From: Pedosphaera sp.
Lineage (GTDB): Bacteria; Verrucomicrobiota; Verrucomicrobiia; Limisphaerales; Pedosphaeraceae
DNA length: 32,453 nt
NCBI GenBank assembly: GCA_028293285.1
Contig: JAQGPC010000205.1
Coordinates: 1-32,453 of the forward strand
Reading direction: 5' to 3'
The notes below the pieces were generated by a model that did no database searches, was not told where the DNA came from, and saw nothing but the letters and a program-made list of their open reading frames with translations. The translations under genes were made by a program, and so were the position numbers. Of this stretch, positions 1 through 8,324 are shown piece after piece (position 1 is the first letter of the stretch; every line of letters begins with the position of its first letter).

Positions 1-1
1 T

Positions 2-1222
2 CGCCAGGTGGTGACGATGCAACGCAAGCTTTACGGCGACGAACATCTGGCTGTGGCGGTTAGTCTTGAAAGCCTTGGATTGATTCTCCAGGAGCGAGGG
101 AAGCTGGCTGAAGCTGAAATCAACCTACGCGAAGCACTTTCGATACAACGCAAGTTCCTGAGCGATGAAAGTCCACAACGGCTCACATTTTTCCGACATT
201 TGGCCGAGTTGCTCGAAGTCGCCGGCAAGTTGGCGGAAGCTGAAACCGTGTATAGGCAAATGCTGGATTTGCGGCTCGAATGCTTGGGCGGGGAACACCT
301 GGATGTGGCTGAATCGTTCAATGCTTTGGCAAACGTGCTCAAAGCCCAAGGCAAGTTGACCGAGGCTGAGACAATGTATCGCCGAGCTCTCATAATTAGA
401 CGCAAACTCTTGGGTGACGGGCATCAGCTGGTAGCTGATTCAGTCAATAAGCTTCTCTCCTTACTTCTGAGTCAGAAAAAATTTGGCGAGGCTGAGCAAA
501 TTTTAACCGGGCTTCTTACCCCGGCGTTAATTGGCAATCCTCGAAGCGTCGCTTTATTGAATGCGCGGGTCGAACTCTTTGCGAGGCGGGGCCGGTGGAA
601 AGAGGCCGCTGTAGATGCAAGCATCGTCCTTGAATATCAACCAACAAATCATCTGGCTTACCACACGTTGGCACCCTTGCTGGTCGCTTCCGGAGACCTC
701 GTCCTCTATCAGCGGCTTTGCCAAAGAATGATGAGTCAATTTGTCGGCACAATCGATGCCTGCGCTGCCGACCGCGTGGCCAAAGATTGTCTCATGCTTC
801 CATTGTCGGAAGTGAATTTACGGTTGGTTTGCAACCTGGCTGATACTGCCGTCACCAACGGAAGCAAACTGGTTGCGATTCCCTTTTTCCAAACTTGCAA
901 AGCGCTGGCAGAATATCGACAGGGGCGTTTTACCGCAGCCAGAGAGTGGGCGCAAAAGGCCTTGGAAGGACGTATTGTATTCGCTCAGGCCGAGGCTTAT
1001 CCCGTTCTGGCGATGGCGCATTACCGGCTGAACCAAAAGGACGATGCCCGTGCTGTGTTAGCGAAGGGTAACGACTTTGTGAAAAGCAATTTGCCCCGGG
1101 TCAATAGCGATGATTTTGGTGTCGATTGGCGTGACTGGATCATTGCTCACGCGTTGATTGAAGAAGCCACTGCGCTCATCGAGGGTAAACCTGCCTCGGA
1201 AAGCAACCCATACAAAAAATAA
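2..1222 (+). CDS. TPR protein, probable C-terminal part of a Ser/Thr protein kinase (5' partial)
   Basis: The reading frame is open to the left edge, so the true start lies outside the window; the first internal start is the GTG at position 8. The visible ~406 residues begin with four kinesin-light-chain-type tetratricopeptide repeats of about 42 residues, each with a core like GKLAEAEINLREAL. A looser helical region follows and ends in GVDWRDWIIAHALIEEA. TPRs mediate protein-protein contact. In Verrucomicrobia and Planctomycetes such repeats plus a tail rich in W-x-D-W-I commonly form the C-terminal half of membrane-bound Ser/Thr kinases of the PknB type. That assignment is inferred, because the kinase domain is not in the window. 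An ECF sigma factor gene starts 173 nt downstream, which supports the kinase idea because the two families are often adjacent. The alternative is a free-standing TPR protein. Confidence 0.8.
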   Translation, partial: RQVVTMQRKLYGDEHLAVAVSLESLGLILQERGKLAEAEINLREALSIQRKFLSDESPQRLTFFRHLAELLEVAGKLAEAETVYRQMLDLRLECLGGEHLDVAESFNALANVLKAQGKLTEAETMYRRALIIRRKLLGDGHQLVADSVNKLLSLLLSQKKFGEAEQILTGLLTPALIGNPRSVALLNARVELFARRGRWKEAAVDASIVLEYQPTNHLAYHTLAPLLVASGDLVLYQRLCQRMMSQFVGTIDACAADRVAKDCLMLPLSEVNLRLVCNLADTAVTNGSKLVAIPFFQTCKALAEYRQGRFTAAREWAQKALEGRIVFAQAEAYPVLAMAHYRLNQKDDARAVLAKGNDFVKSNLPRVNSDDFGVDWRDWIIAHALIEEATALIEGKPASESNPYKK

Positions 1223-1395
1223 AATCCGGGCATTAAGGAAGATCGAACGGACTTCGATCAGGATGTATCTGCCAAAAACTGAGCCGGCACGTCAGCCTCG
1301 ACACGGAATCTACGTTTGATGAATCTGAAGAAAAGAATGGCCTCTGAGAAATCTCGCTGATAAATTCAGCGATGGAACGCTGTATCTCAGGAAAC

Positions 1396-1947
1396 ATGAG
1401 CGATGTCACACAACTGTTAGCTTTCATAGATGACGATGCCAAATCCGCTGAACAGTTGCTCACTCTCGTTTACGATGAATTGCGGCGACTAGCGACCCAC
1501 AAGATGGCCCGAGAAGCACCCGGCCAGACGCTCCAACCGACCGCGCTAGTACATGAAGCATGGTTGCGATTGGTTGGCACCAAAGTTCCGAGATTTGAAA
1601 ATCGTGCTCACTTCTTTTCCGCTGCCGCCGAAGCGATGCGCCGCATTCTCATCGACCGCGCTCGCCGCAAACTCACTCAGCGTCACGGCAGCGGACAAGA
1701 GCGAGTGGCCATCGATGGGTGCGATCTGGCAACTCCCGATGAGGACGATCAACTACTGGCCATGCATGAAGCGTTGGACAAACTTGCCAGGAAATATCCC
1801 GTCCAGGCCGAGTTGGTCAAGTTGCGCTATTTTGGCGGCCTGACAAATGAGGAAACGGCTCAGCTTCTTGGCATTTCGGTCGCCACGGCAAAGAACTACT
1901 GGGTGTTCGCGCGTGCGTGGCTTTTCCAAAAAATCGAAGGTTCCTAG
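1396..1947 (+). CDS. ECF-type RNA polymerase sigma factor (Ser/Thr-kinase-associated type)
   Basis: This 183-aa protein is an extracytoplasmic-function sigma factor that would direct RNA polymerase to a dedicated promoter set. Sigma region 2 is visible around QPTALVHEAWLRLVG and FFSAAAEAMRRILIDRARRK. Region 4 is a helix-turn-helix around LRYFGGLTNEETAQLLGISVATAKNYW. The AMRRILIDRARR signature and the length fit the subfamily found next to Ser/Thr kinases in Planctomycetes, Verrucomicrobia and Acidobacteria (TIGR02999-like). I chose the ATG at 1396, not the one at 1372, because AGGAAAC lies just before it and family members start at this point. In that family the sigma gene usually precedes its kinase. 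Here the kinase-like gene is upstream and nothing kinase-like follows, so its partner is either the upstream gene or lost. Confidence 0.88.
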   Translation: MSDVTQLLAFIDDDAKSAEQLLTLVYDELRRLATHKMAREAPGQTLQPTALVHEAWLRLVGTKVPRFENRAHFFSAAAEAMRRILIDRARRKLTQRHGSGQERVAIDGCDLATPDEDDQLLAMHEALDKLARKYPVQAELVKLRYFGGLTNEETAQLLGISVATAKNYWVFARAWLFQKIEGS

Positions 1948-2350
1948 TCAGTCCGGCAGTCGATTCTGAATCTGAACTGATTCACCTTGCTTCACTGTTT
2001 CCCGAAGAACTTGCGATCTCGCAGCTCGGGCATGCAGATTTCCGTCGAGCATCGTGCTAACCCGAGTTCTGCGGACTGCGGAACCTTCATTTTGTAGATG
2101 AGGTTAGCTACCAGCTAGCAGCGGCTGGAGCAAATTTCGGTAGAGCTACAGTAGAGGGGGGATCAACTTTAGCTGGAATGACTACGCCACGCTAATTTTT
2201 TTCACATTCGGTTAGCCTTTCTTTCCCGAAATCTCGCATTACTCAATGGTGACAGGAATCGAGATGAAAAAGCCAAAGATGAAAATCAGAATTATCCGAC
2301 AACGGGAAAACGACTGGATACAACTGCTCCATCCCTAAGGAGAATGCTTC
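1948..2350. other. 403-nt intergenic stretch, no recognised gene
   Basis: No family-level coding match is visible on either strand. The right part (2264-2338) contains a possible 24-codon ORF listed separately. An imperfect CCAGC/GGCTGG stem lies near 2114-2131. No clear sigma-70 promoter or T-tailed terminator hairpin was seen. Confidence 0.5.
2264..2338 (+). CDS. possible 24-aa leader-type ORF upstream of the DoxX-like gene
   Basis: An ATG at 2264 is preceded at good spacing by AGGA and opens a very basic 24-codon frame that starts MKKPKMKIRIIRQ. Its TAA stop (2336-2338) overlaps the AAGGAGA ribosome-binding site of the next gene. That arrangement would allow translational coupling or a leader-peptide role. 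An in-frame ATG at 2246 gives 30 codons but lacks a ribosome-binding site. There is no homology argument, so this may be chance. Confidence 0.25.
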   Translation: MKKPKMKIRIIRQRENDWIQLLHP

Positions 2351-2773
2351 ATGAAACTCGCCTCTAACATCGCTGGAATTCTGCTCGGCCTTATTTTCAA
2401 TGTCGTCGCGTTCAACTACTTCTTTCCCTTTTTTTCCATGCCAGCCCCGCCCGCAGACTCGCCGCCCGGGCTGTTCCTGGGTGCGATGATACCGACGGGC
2501 TACTTTGCTTTCGTACAATTGCTTGAGATTGCCGGCGGTGTGCTCGTCGCAGTTCCGCGCACAAGAACACTTGGCCTGCTAACGCTAGGTCCAATCGTCG
2601 TCAATATACTTTGCTTCCACATCTTCCTCGCCAAAGGTGCCGGACTGATTCCTCTGCCATCACTGGTCACGTTGCTGTCACTATTTTTGCTATGGACGAG
2701 CAGGGGCGCTTTTTCAGCACCACTGCTGGCGTCGAGGGAATCACGACTCGAAGAGCACGCTCGGAGCGCATGA
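2351..2773 (+). CDS. DoxX-like small integral membrane protein
   Basis: This 140-aa protein has four predicted transmembrane segments, at about residues 5-25, 48-72, 75-98 and 101-120. The second carries an F-V-Q-L-L-E-I-A-G-G pattern typical of DoxX-type proteins, where a conserved Glu follows the first loop. Members are inner-membrane proteins, sometimes linked to redox or sulfur metabolism, but mostly without a proven reaction. The start is well supported by AAGGAGA eight bases upstream. The gene converges with the LysR regulator on the opposite strand, with only 17 nt between the stops, so the two are not co-transcribed. The last ~20 residues are charged and probably cytoplasmic. Confidence 0.7.
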   Translation: MKLASNIAGILLGLIFNVVAFNYFFPFFSMPAPPADSPPGLFLGAMIPTGYFAFVQLLEIAGGVLVAVPRTRTLGLLTLGPIVVNILCFHIFLAKGAGLIPLPSLVTLLSLFLLWTSRGAFSAPLLASRESRLEEHARSA

Positions 2774-2790
2774 GGCGAGGGAATTTCATG

Positions 2791-3711
2791 CTACAGCAAA
2801 TTCGCTATTCGTTTATGGCCTTGTCTCCTTGCAGAGGAGGAAAGGGCGTTGATCAGAGCGCTCAACGGCTCTACAACTTTCCCGCGTTGCCAAACGACAT
2901 CCAAGTTCCAGGTTGCTGTTGCGTCAGCAATCGGGATCAGGGATACACCTGGTCCGGCTCGATGGCGCACGAATTCTGGCAGGAGCAGGACCGCGTGGTC
3001 GTTAGCTACAAGCTCGAGCCCTTCGGCAAGACTCTGAGGCTGGCCAATAAACTTTGCCCTGAATTTCCCGAGTTTTCGGCAAAGCTGGGTAACCCGGCGA
3101 TTATAGCCGGGCATGTCGCATTCGAGCCCACTTACGAATGCCTCACCTTTCAATTCGGCCAGTCGCACTCGCTTGCGAGAAGCAAGAGAATGGTCCGCTG
3201 GCAGGAAAACGAGACTTGGAACAGTGGCCAGCCGACGGGTGGAAAAATCAAGTGCGAGCAGATCACCAGCCTGGTCCATCAGCCCCACGTCGATCTTGCC
3301 ATGGCGCAAAGCGGATATTTGTTCACCGGGCGAAAGATCGTGCAACTGCAATTTCACAGCCGGATAGGCCTGGCGCAGTCTGGTAAGGGCGGGGTTAAGA
3401 TAATCAAGCGCGGCAGAGCCGACGTAGCCGATACGCAGCCGCTTACTCGCACCGCACACAATTCGACGGACCTCCAGCATGGCGGCATCGTAACTTGCAA
3501 GACATGGCCCCATCCTCGCCGCCAGAGCGTGGCCTGCGCTGGTTGGTTGCACTCCAGTGGAACTACGCTCCAAAAGCTTTCCGCCAACATCATGCTCAAG
3601 AGCCTGCATTTGCCGCGAAAGTGCGGATTGCGACAGACTCAAACGCGTGGCGGCGCGATGCAGACTGCCTTCTTCGATCACGCACAGGAACGCGCGAATT
3701 TGCAAAATCAT
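2791..3711 (-). CDS. LysR-family transcriptional regulator
   Basis: This 306-aa protein has the standard LysR layout. A winged helix-turn-helix fills residues ~1-60 (MILQIRAFLCVIEEGSLHRAA, then LSLSQSALSRQMQALEHDVG). A linker helix follows, and then a periplasmic-binding-protein-like effector domain starting at RLRIGYVGSAALDYLNPALT. The start is taken at the ATG at 3711; an in-frame GTG at 3735 would add eight residues that do not fit the family. LysR regulators typically control a divergent gene and respond to a small ligand related to the pathway. Here the divergent gene is the nitroreductase that heads an eight-gene run, with an 87-nt gap that must hold both promoters and the LysR sites. 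The effector cannot be deduced. Confidence 0.92.
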   Translation of the reverse strand: MILQIRAFLCVIEEGSLHRAATRLSLSQSALSRQMQALEHDVGGKLLERSSTGVQPTSAGHALAARMGPCLASYDAAMLEVRRIVCGASKRLRIGYVGSAALDYLNPALTRLRQAYPAVKLQLHDLSPGEQISALRHGKIDVGLMDQAGDLLALDFSTRRLATVPSLVFLPADHSLASRKRVRLAELKGEAFVSGLECDMPGYNRRVTQLCRKLGKFRAKFIGQPQSLAEGLELVANDHAVLLLPEFVRHRAGPGVSLIPIADATATWNLDVVWQRGKVVEPLSALINALSSSARRQGHKRIANLL

Positions 3712-3798
3712 AAACAAAACGGTAATGCAAAACACGCATCACCGCAATCGCCACTCAACGTTATCCGAACAACTCTTCTTTGAATATTCTCAAACATC

Positions 3799-4452
3799 AT
3801 GAATACGATCATTACGCCCAGACAACTTCTCAGACAACTCCATTGGCGCTACGCAGTGAAGCAATTTGATTCCACGCGCAAAATCAGCCCGGAGGTTTGG
3901 ACTGCGCTTGAGGACGCGCTGGTGCTTACTCCGTCAAGCGGGGGGTTGCAGCCATGGGCCTTCGTTGTAGTCGAAGATCCGGCAATTCGGGAAAAACTCG
4001 TCGCAGCCTCTTATGGGCAGGTCAAAGTAAAAGAAGCGTCACACCTGGTTGTTTTTGCCGCCAGACAGGACTTCAGCGAAACGGATGTGGATGCGCATAT
4101 CAGGCGGACCGCAGAAGTCCAGGCCACAAGCGTTGAATCGCTGACTCCGTTCCGCAACAGCCTTGTCAACGGAATAGTCAAGGGCATGGATCGGCCAACG
4201 CTCAACGCATGGGCCGGACGGCAGGTGGCCATCGCACTGGGAAACGTGCTAACCAGCGCCGCTTTGCTCGGAATTGACGCCTGTCCCATGGAAGGCTTCG
4301 TGCCTGCCCAATACGATGCGATCCTTGGTCTTGGAAAAAAAGGCTTGACCACCATCGCGCTTTGCACGTTCGGATACCGAGCAGCGACGGATACATTCGC
4401 CACTCTCCCCAAAGTCCGTTTCCCCAAAGAACAATTACTGTGTTACATCTGA
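3799..4452 (+). CDS. nitroreductase family protein (FMN-dependent NAD(P)H oxidoreductase)
   Basis: This 217-aa protein has the length and motifs of the NfsB-like nitroreductase family. RYAVKQFDSTRKIS at residues 17-30 is the N-terminal FMN-phosphate-binding signature. TPSSGGLQPW (44-53) is the conserved S-S-x-x-x-Q-P-W segment. The central NAWAGRQVAIALGNVL helix and the PMEGF motif are also typical. The enzymes are cytoplasmic homodimers that reduce nitroaromatics, quinones or enones with NAD(P)H. The gene is the first of the run divergent from the LysR gene and is probably under its control. The substrate is unknown. The quinone oxidoreductase later in the run suggests an electrophile or quinone stress role. 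Confidence 0.9.
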   Translation: MNTIITPRQLLRQLHWRYAVKQFDSTRKISPEVWTALEDALVLTPSSGGLQPWAFVVVEDPAIREKLVAASYGQVKVKEASHLVVFAARQDFSETDVDAHIRRTAEVQATSVESLTPFRNSLVNGIVKGMDRPTLNAWAGRQVAIALGNVLTSAALLGIDACPMEGFVPAQYDAILGLGKKGLTTIALCTFGYRAATDTFATLPKVRFPKEQLLCYI

Positions 4453-4489
4453 AACGCCCACAAACTAAATCCACTGAACTCCAATCTTT

Positions 4490-5182
4490 ATGAGAACCAC
4501 ACCTGACCAACAATCCAAACAGCCTGCGAGTGATCCGCGTACCCCAAAAAGCGGCCTTGGTGCCCTGCTTACGCCCGATAACTGCGCGTTGATTTTAATT
4601 GACCATCAGCCATTCCAGTTCGCAGGTTTGCGCAGCCATGACACGCAAACGATAATCAACAACGTCGTGGGTCTGGCAAAATCTGCGAAGGCTTTTAACG
4701 TGCCGACATTGCTGACAACCGTGCTTGAGAAGCAGGGCGGCTTTATCATCAAGCCGATTCAGGACGTCTTTCCCGACCAGAAACCAATTGATCGCACATT
4801 CATCAATACTTGGGAGGATCCTCGTATCCCAGAATGGGTTCAGAAAACCGGGAGGAAAAAAATCGTCATGGCTGCGCTGTGGACCGAGATATGCCTTGCG
4901 ATGCCCGCGATTCAAGCTCTCGGCGAAGGTTACGAGGTATACATCGTCACGGATGCTTCTGGCGCTGTCAGCCTTGAGGCCCACGAGATGGCAATTCAGA
5001 GGATGATTCAAGCGGGCGCAATCCCGATTACTTGGATGGTGTTCGGCGCAGAGATTCAGCGCGACTGGGCGCGAACGAATACCGCCCCGTTCGCGGCACA
5101 AATACTTATCGAGCATGGTGGGGTCGTTGGCACAACCTTCGTATGGGAGCAACAACTGCTCGCCACGGCAACGAAACACTAA
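4490..5182 (+). CDS. isochorismatase-family cysteine hydrolase (YcaC-like)
   Basis: This 230-aa protein belongs to the isochorismatase-like hydrolases. LILIDHQ (residues 34-40) carries the catalytic Asp38. ALWTEICLAMPA (129-140) carries the nucleophilic Cys135 after the usual non-proline peptide. INTWEDPR and VTDASGAVS also match the YcaC branch. The third member of the Asp-Lys-Cys triad is not evident to me in the expected stretch, where Arg102 is the nearest basic residue. The first ~25 residues are an extra polar extension. No strong ribosome-binding site precedes the ATG. The gene lies 37 nt after the nitroreductase and 10 nt before the SnoaL-like gene. YcaC-type enzymes have poorly defined substrates, so no reaction is claimed. 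Confidence 0.88.
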   Translation: MRTTPDQQSKQPASDPRTPKSGLGALLTPDNCALILIDHQPFQFAGLRSHDTQTIINNVVGLAKSAKAFNVPTLLTTVLEKQGGFIIKPIQDVFPDQKPIDRTFINTWEDPRIPEWVQKTGRKKIVMAALWTEICLAMPAIQALGEGYEVYIVTDASGAVSLEAHEMAIQRMIQAGAIPITWMVFGAEIQRDWARTNTAPFAAQILIEHGGVVGTTFVWEQQLLATATKH

Positions 5183-5192
5183 GGCCAGCAAA

Positions 5193-5696
5193 GTGAAATG
5201 CGCCTTACCATTCCTTCTGGGCATTGTTATGTGCTCGTGTTCAACCGCACGAAAGATAAACACCCATGAGGGCAACTTCAAACAGATCATGAACAATCAA
5301 AAGCAAATCGTCACCCGCTGGTATACTGCATTCGAGAAGAATGACCCTGGAATCCTAGACGAGGTACTCGCCAAGGACTGGCGCGACATACCGCCGGCGC
5401 CGGCCCAGCCGCCGGGACCGGAAGGAGCGAAACAGATTCTCGTTGAACTGTGGACGACCTTCCCGGACCTGAGCATCAAAATCGAAGATATTCTCCAAGA
5501 TGGTAACAAGGTCGTCGTTCGCTCCACGATCTCCGGCACGCAAAAAGGCTCCTTTTTAGGGTATTCCGCAAAAAACCGGAAAATGACAATCCAAGCCGTG
5601 GATATTCACGAAGTCAAAGACGGTAAAATTGTCCAAACGTGGCACACCGAGGATTGGATGACCGGATTCCATCAAATGGGAATTCTAGGCAAGTAA
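5193..5696 (+). CDS. SnoaL-like ester-cyclase family protein, possibly a lipoprotein
   Basis: The core (MNNQKQIVTRWYTAFEKND onward, from position 5289) is a SnoaL/NTF2-like alpha+beta barrel of ~135 residues. It has the typical late motif VDIHEVKDGKIVQTWH and a C-terminal W-M-T-G-F helix. I extend it to the GTG at 5193. AAGG overlaps the previous stop at ideal spacing, while the ATG at 5289 has only a distant GAGGG. The extension reads as a short signal (KCALPFLLGIVMCSC) that could be a lipoprotein leader, although the cysteine context is not a canonical lipobox. If the start is really 5289 the protein is 135 aa and cytoplasmic. SnoaL-fold proteins include polyketide cyclases and many uncharacterised hydrolases or isomerases. 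A second family member closes this gene run. Confidence 0.78.
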   Translation: MKCALPFLLGIVMCSCSTARKINTHEGNFKQIMNNQKQIVTRWYTAFEKNDPGILDEVLAKDWRDIPPAPAQPPGPEGAKQILVELWTTFPDLSIKIEDILQDGNKVVVRSTISGTQKGSFLGYSAKNRKMTIQAVDIHEVKDGKIVQTWHTEDWMTGFHQMGILGK

Positions 5697-5717
5697 CCTT
5701 GGACGAAAGAATATACT

Positions 5718-6518
5718 ATGAATGGTACAACAATGGTCCCGGATGATTTCCAAGAGAGAGTTGTCCTCGTCACGGGTGCGGGTTCCGGCATCGGTCGAGA
5801 GGCAGCTCAGGCGTTCGCTGCTCGTGGAGGACTCGTGTATGGCGCGGATCTCAACGAGCGCGGTTTGGCTGAAACAAAGGATCTGATTGAACATGCCGGA
5901 GGCAGGATCTGTGTTACGCGCGTCGATGTTTCAGACGAAAAGGAAGTCGCAGCGTTCCTGGCCCGGATAAACAAGGAGACAGGTCGGCTGGATGTTGCCT
6001 TCAACAACGCGGGCATTACAGGCGGAGCCCACCGAATTGAGGATTATCCCACCAGTGATTTCGAAAAGGTCCTACAGGTCAATCTTCGCAGTGTCTTTCT
6101 CGGTATGAAGTATGAACTGCCGATGATGAAACGAGGAGGCGGAGGCGCGATTTGCAACACCGCGTCTGTCGCTGCATTGACCGGGCCCGGGGGAATGTGT
6201 GCGTATGCTGCCTCGAAGTGTGGCGTTCATGGTCTGACTCGGGTAGCCGCCATCGAAAATTCCGCACATAACATTCGAGTCAATACTCTAGCGCCTGGCT
6301 GGACGGAGACTCCGATGGTCGTTTCCAATAGCGCTCAAAATCCCGGTTTTGCCGCGCACGCCACTTCAGCCATTCCGGCCAAGCGTGGGGGCCTGCCGAG
6401 CGAAGTAGCGGCTGCAGCTGTCTGGTTGTGCTCTCCCGAGGCTAGTTATGTATTCGGACAAATGCTGGTCGTGGATGGTGGCATGACAGTCGGGGGATTT
6501 GAATATATCGAGAAGTGA
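5718..6518 (+). CDS. short-chain dehydrogenase/reductase (SDR), classical type
   Basis: This 266-aa NAD(P)-dependent oxidoreductase has all classical SDR landmarks. TGAGSGIG at residues 19-26 binds the cofactor. NNAG is at 96-99. The catalytic residues are Ser150, Tyr163 and Lys167 in the YxxxK spacing. VNTLAPGWTETPM is the region after beta-strand 6. Asp after the second strand (YGADLNERG) suggests NAD preference, which is a soft inference. The TGA stop overlaps the GTG start of the MBL-fold gene by four bases, so the two are translationally coupled. Its substrate is unknown. The family usually oxidises or reduces alcohol/ketone pairs in the cytoplasm. Confidence 0.93.
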   Translation: MNGTTMVPDDFQERVVLVTGAGSGIGREAAQAFAARGGLVYGADLNERGLAETKDLIEHAGGRICVTRVDVSDEKEVAAFLARINKETGRLDVAFNNAGITGGAHRIEDYPTSDFEKVLQVNLRSVFLGMKYELPMMKRGGGGAICNTASVAALTGPGGMCAYAASKCGVHGLTRVAAIENSAHNIRVNTLAPGWTETPMVVSNSAQNPGFAAHATSAIPAKRGGLPSEVAAAAVWLCSPEASYVFGQMLVVDGGMTVGGFEYIEK

Positions 6519-7459
6519 ATAATCACACGCAACAACCGGCAACGTCTCCAGACGTATGCAAGCACTGTCTCAAACTTCATATTGAACCAGAGGGCGTTAC
6601 TGAACTCTCGGCGGGATTTCTGACGCGCGAAGTCGCCCCAGGAATCTTTATGCTCACGAACGGCAACTATCAATCGCTGTTTGTGACCACCGGAGAGGGA
6701 GTCGTGTTGATTGATGCTCCTGAACCGTTGGTCAAATTCATTGAAGTTGCCGTCGCCGATGTCACCGCTGAGCAGATTTCCACATTGATATATTCGCACG
6801 GGCATTCAGATCATATTGGTGGCTCGCATTTGTTGGCACGTCCGGGGCTTGAAATTATCGCGGAAGAACGCGTCGCCAAATTCCTCAATCAGAAGCACGA
6901 CGGTCGCAGGCTTATTCCGACGCGCACTTTCAACGAGGAACTTCTTTTTAAGAAGGGCGAAAAAACCATTTCCCTCAAACGCGATGAGTTCCACTCGCCT
7001 GAAGGCGACCTTGTCATACATTTTCCTAAAGAAAAGGTGATGATGGTCGTCGATTTTATCGCGCCCGGTTGGGTGCCTCTGCTTGATTTCGACATCACTG
7101 GCAACATGTTTGTCTATCTCGGCGCATTCGACCGTATTCTCAGTTATGATTTCGATGCTTTTATTTCTGGACACACCGCAGACATTGCACATCGCAAAGA
7201 TGTTGAGTTGACCAAAAAATACGCTTTCGACGTGTATGAAACGGTGAAACGAATCCATAGCCAAATCAATGTTGCGGAGCTGTTGGCAAAAGAGCGAGAC
7301 AACGAGCAGGCGGGCATCAAGTTGCTAATCGAGGAGGTCACCGCTGCCGCGACAGCGGATGTGAAGAGTCGGTGGTTAACGGGCCCGATGAAAGGTGTGG
7401 ACCTTTGGACGGAGAGCCACTGTCGCGCCATGCTGCTTTATGTGCGATGGAGTGATTAA
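6515..7459 (+). CDS. MBL-fold metallo-hydrolase
   Basis: This 314-aa protein carries the metallo-beta-lactamase fold signature SHGHSDHIGG, with His95, His97, Asp99 and His100 as ligands of a di-metal centre. Further probable ligands are the Asp in MMVVDFIAPG and the His in FISGHTAD. The front ~35 residues hold a C-x-x-C pair (VCKHCLKLH). The tail after ~225 is a helical extension (VYETVKRIHSQINVAELLAK) that matches MBL proteins acting on small organic substrates better than RNA-processing members. The start is GTG within the stop of the preceding SDR, giving tight coupling. It probably hydrolyses an ester, lactone or thioester intermediate of the same pathway. That role is inferred from context only. 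Confidence 0.88.
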   Translation: MNNHTQQPATSPDVCKHCLKLHIEPEGVTELSAGFLTREVAPGIFMLTNGNYQSLFVTTGEGVVLIDAPEPLVKFIEVAVADVTAEQISTLIYSHGHSDHIGGSHLLARPGLEIIAEERVAKFLNQKHDGRRLIPTRTFNEELLFKKGEKTISLKRDEFHSPEGDLVIHFPKEKVMMVVDFIAPGWVPLLDFDITGNMFVYLGAFDRILSYDFDAFISGHTADIAHRKDVELTKKYAFDVYETVKRIHSQINVAELLAKERDNEQAGIKLLIEEVTAAATADVKSRWLTGPMKGVDLWTESHCRAMLLYVRWSD

Positions 7460-7492
7460 ACCCAAAGACAGAACACAAAATGGAGAACCGAC

Positions 7493-8263
7493 ATGAGCGA
7501 CATTCTAACAGGGAAAGTGATTATCGTCACGGGAGCAGCGAGTGGTATCGGCCGAGCTATCGCAATCGCGGCTGCGCAGCATGGTGCCAAGGCCGTGATT
7601 GTCTCCGATGTAACTGAGACGCCACGCGAGGGCGGAGGACCGACAACGGGGGAGATCGAAGCTTTGGGTATAGCGACGCGTTTCGTCCGCACGGATGTCT
7701 CCAAGCATTCGGAGGTCGACGCCCTGGTGGAAGTGGCTGCTGAATTTGGGGGCGTCGACATAATGGTTTGCAACGCCGGCATCACTTTGCGCTCGGACGG
7801 AGCCGATGTGGCAGAAGTAGATTATCGGCGGCTCATGTCCATCAACCTGGATGGCGTACTGTTTGGAGCCCAAGCCGCCGCCCGCCAGATGAAATCGCAA
7901 AAGAAGCCCGGAAGCATTATTTTAATGGCGAGCATGGGCGGAATCCGAGGCGCAGGTATGACGATCGCGTATTCGACCAGCAAGGGCGGTGTTGTGCTCA
8001 TGGCAAAGGCTCTCGCGGATGCACTCGGACCTGATGGGATTCGTGTCAACGCAGTATGCCCAGGAGCGATTGATACTCATCTGCTACGCACAACGCCAGG
8101 TATCGCCGAGGCGGCCGAGGGATTTCGCAGAAGGACGCCGTTGCGGAGACTCGGAAAGCCGTCAGAAATCGGCGACGCCATTGTTTGGCTTGGGTCTGAT
8201 CTATCGAGTTACGTTACCGGCATTGCGCTTTTCGTCGATGGCGGACTGCTCTCGGTGATCTGA
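7493..8263 (+). CDS. short-chain dehydrogenase/reductase (SDR), second copy
   Basis: This 256-aa classical SDR is clearly distinct from the one two genes upstream. TGAASGIG (residues 13-20) binds the cofactor, CNAG (93-96) replaces NNAG, and the catalytic residues are Ser147, Tyr160 and Lys164. The C-terminus SSYVTGIALFVDGGL is typical. An insertion around residues 43-55 (PREGGGPTTGE) lies after beta-strand 2, in the area that selects NAD or NADP. GGAGAA eight bases before the ATG supports the start. It lies 33 nt after the MBL gene. Two different SDRs in one run suggest two oxidoreduction steps on one scaffold. Confidence 0.93.
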   Translation: MSDILTGKVIIVTGAASGIGRAIAIAAAQHGAKAVIVSDVTETPREGGGPTTGEIEALGIATRFVRTDVSKHSEVDALVEVAAEFGGVDIMVCNAGITLRSDGADVAEVDYRRLMSINLDGVLFGAQAAARQMKSQKKPGSIILMASMGGIRGAGMTIAYSTSKGGVVLMAKALADALGPDGIRVNAVCPGAIDTHLLRTTPGIAEAAEGFRRRTPLRRLGKPSEIGDAIVWLGSDLSSYVTGIALFVDGGLLSVI

Positions 8264-8324
8264 TCCATGTTCTACATGATGATAGACTAACGCGATCACG
8301 CCTCGCCAATATTCGGAAATAATT

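Noticed and set aside
2611-3783. 390-codon plus-strand reading frame opposite the LysR gene
   Set aside because: It is the antisense shadow of a clear LysR gene, with no family motifs and poor composition.
4595-5296. 233-codon minus-strand frame over the isochorismatase gene
   Set aside because: It lies opposite a gene with intact catalytic motifs and has no recognisable domain.
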